A stretch of DNA of 64,000 nt from an uncultured Acetatifactor sp. (GTDB lineage: Bacteria; Bacillota; Clostridia; Lachnospirales; Lachnospiraceae). The position numbers were made by a program, and so were the translations under genes. This document shows, in pieces, positions 63,173 through 64,000 of this stretch; position 1 is the first letter of the stretch; each line of letters opens with the position of its first letter. The notes beneath the pieces are model-generated. The model did not search any database, was not told the origin of the DNA, and was given only the letters and a program-made list of their open reading frames with translations. Location of the stretch: the NCBI GenBank assembly GCA_944383825.1, contig CALWRA010000005.1, positions 1 through 64,000 of the forward strand, written 5' to 3'.

Positions 63173-64000
63173 ATGAAAAAGAAATTGTTTGCAACTGTAC
63201 TGGCCTGCACACTATGCGTAACCACACTGTTGGCAGGATGCGGAAGCCAGGAGACACCCTCCAGCGCGGAAAACACCCAGAGTGCTGCAGGGGACAGCCA
63301 GGCGGCAGAGACTACGCCCGCTGACAACACTTCCACCGAGGCTGCATCCGGTGAGAAGAAATATGAAGGGGTGGAGCTTACATACTGGTCCATGTGGAAC
63401 AGCGCCGAGCCTCAGGGACAGGCTCTTATGGCAGCAGCTGAGGCCTTTGAGGCGGAGACGGGCGCAGTTGTGAATTTTGAGTGGAGAGGCCGTGAGATCA
63501 AGAACATTCTTGCTTCTTCTCTGGAGGCTCAGGAAAAGATTGATCTTTTTGAGGATGACTACAGCCGCATCACCAGTAACTATGTTGACTATGTTGCGGA
63601 TCTGACTCAAATGGCGGAGGCTGCAGGCTATGCAGATTTAAGCTACCAGATTTTCCGTGACAGAACTACAGAATGGGCGGGGTTCCTCGCCTGTGTCGCA
63701 GAGCAGCCCTCTGTAGGCGGAGTGTTCTATAATCAGGATCTTTTTGATCAGGCTGGTATTACAACCACGCCTGCTACCTGGGAGGAATTCCTGACAGTAT
63801 GTCAGACTCTGGTTGACAACGGTATTCAGCCCGTTGCTCTGGACAGCACCTACGCTCCTTTCTTCTTCGGTTATCACTTGGCTAGAAACATCGGTCAGGA
63901 TGCGGTGAAGGAGCTTACGGTGAATGGCGGCTGGAGCAATAACGCCGGAGCAGTTCAGGCGGCTCAGCAGATGATTGATTTTGTAAATGCAGGTTATCTG
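63173..64000 (+). CDS. ABC sugar solute-binding lipoprotein, 3' end cut by window
   Basis: Open frame from ATG 63173 to the edge, 276 codons and still open. Lipoprotein signal with lipobox L20-A21-G22-C23, then a Ser/Thr/Ala/Glu-rich linker of about 40 residues. The mature part begins GVELTYWSMWNSAEPQGQAL, SBP family 1 type, with DLFDQAGITTTPATWEEFL. Its neighbour is the sulfatase/anSME cluster, so the ligand may be another sulfated glycan oligosaccharide. Permease genes are expected beyond the window. Confidence 0.92.
   Translation, partial: MKKKLFATVLACTLCVTTLLAGCGSQETPSSAENTQSAAGDSQAAETTPADNTSTEAASGEKKYEGVELTYWSMWNSAEPQGQALMAAAEAFEAETGAVVNFEWRGREIKNILASSLEAQEKIDLFEDDYSRITSNYVDYVADLTQMAEAAGYADLSYQIFRDRTTEWAGFLACVAEQPSVGGVFYNQDLFDQAGITTTPATWEEFLTVCQTLVDNGIQPVALDSTYAPFFFGYHLARNIGQDAVKELTVNGGWSNNAGAVQAAQQMIDFVNAGYL

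Noticed and set aside
1..64000. CRISPR arrays, tRNA genes, rRNA genes, insertion sequences and phage genes
   Set aside because: No repeat-spacer pattern, tRNA-like cloverleaf, transposase or phage structural gene was seen by eye. A tool-based search could still find short elements.

Overview
The window looks like chromosome of a Gram-positive anaerobe of the class Clostridia, most likely a gut Lachnospiraceae. This is inferred from gene content: a T-box in front of an archaeal-type prolyl-tRNA synthetase, WhiA/RapZ/HprK/MurB synteny, MecA, DUF1846, a YitT-family protein, lipoprotein solute-binding proteins with AGC or TAC lipoboxes, and anaerobic sulfatase maturation. No rRNA, tRNA, CRISPR array, insertion sequence or phage gene was seen.

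Layout. (1) 1-11.7 kb is a polysaccharide utilisation locus for sulfated, uronic-acid-containing glycans (glycosaminoglycan-like). It has a YesM/YesN-type two-component system, a divergent ABC importer (binding protein and two permeases, no ATPase), a heparinase II/III-family lyase, a GH88 unsaturated glucuronyl hydrolase and a Cys-type sulfatase. The enzymes have no visible signal peptide, so imported oligosaccharides are probably finished off in the cytoplasm. (2) 11.8-15.3 kb holds two near-duplicate MATE exporters flanking a MarR-family regulator, with a perfect 16-bp inverted repeat over the first promoter. (3) 15.4-21.2 kb is a three-gene minus-strand operon of unknown function: a two-domain AAA+ ATPase resembling those of extracellular contractile injection systems, a 189-residue chaperone-like protein and a 1087-residue coiled-coil protein. 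It is the least explained part of the window and the best candidate for an undescribed system. (4) 21.4-37.5 kb is mostly housekeeping: mecA, an ArAE/FUSC-like membrane protein, a DUF4190-like protein, T-box-proS, an esterase, a DEDDh exonuclease, a D,D-carboxypeptidase, trmB, thioredoxin, a YitT-family protein, pyrG, DUF1846 and ftsH.

(5) 37.7-48.4 kb is a muropeptide salvage operon: murR-like regulator, murQ, ABC binding protein plus two permeases, anmK, nagZ, an AmiE-like serine hydrolase, a GNAT acetyltransferase and a dipeptide epimerase. Together these would import (anhydro)muropeptides, remove GlcNAc and peptide, phosphorylate anhydroMurNAc, split MurNAc-6-phosphate and epimerise L-Ala-D-Glu. 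(6) 48.5-56.4 kb is uvrC, hprK, a ROK glucokinase, murB, rapZ, whiA, an HPr-like protein with Glu at position 15 and Ser at position 46, and a diacylglycerol-kinase-family lipid kinase. (7) 56.4-64 kb returns to glycan metabolism: a DUF5107/TPR protein, two Cys-type sulfatases on the minus strand, a divergent anaerobic sulfatase-maturing enzyme, and the start of a third ABC solute-binding lipoprotein cut by the window end.

The sulfatases at both ends need a maturase, and the only one in the window is at 61.8 kb, so the two glycan regions may be functionally linked. None of the three ABC systems carries its own ATPase within the window. All assignments come from reading the sequence; no database search was run.
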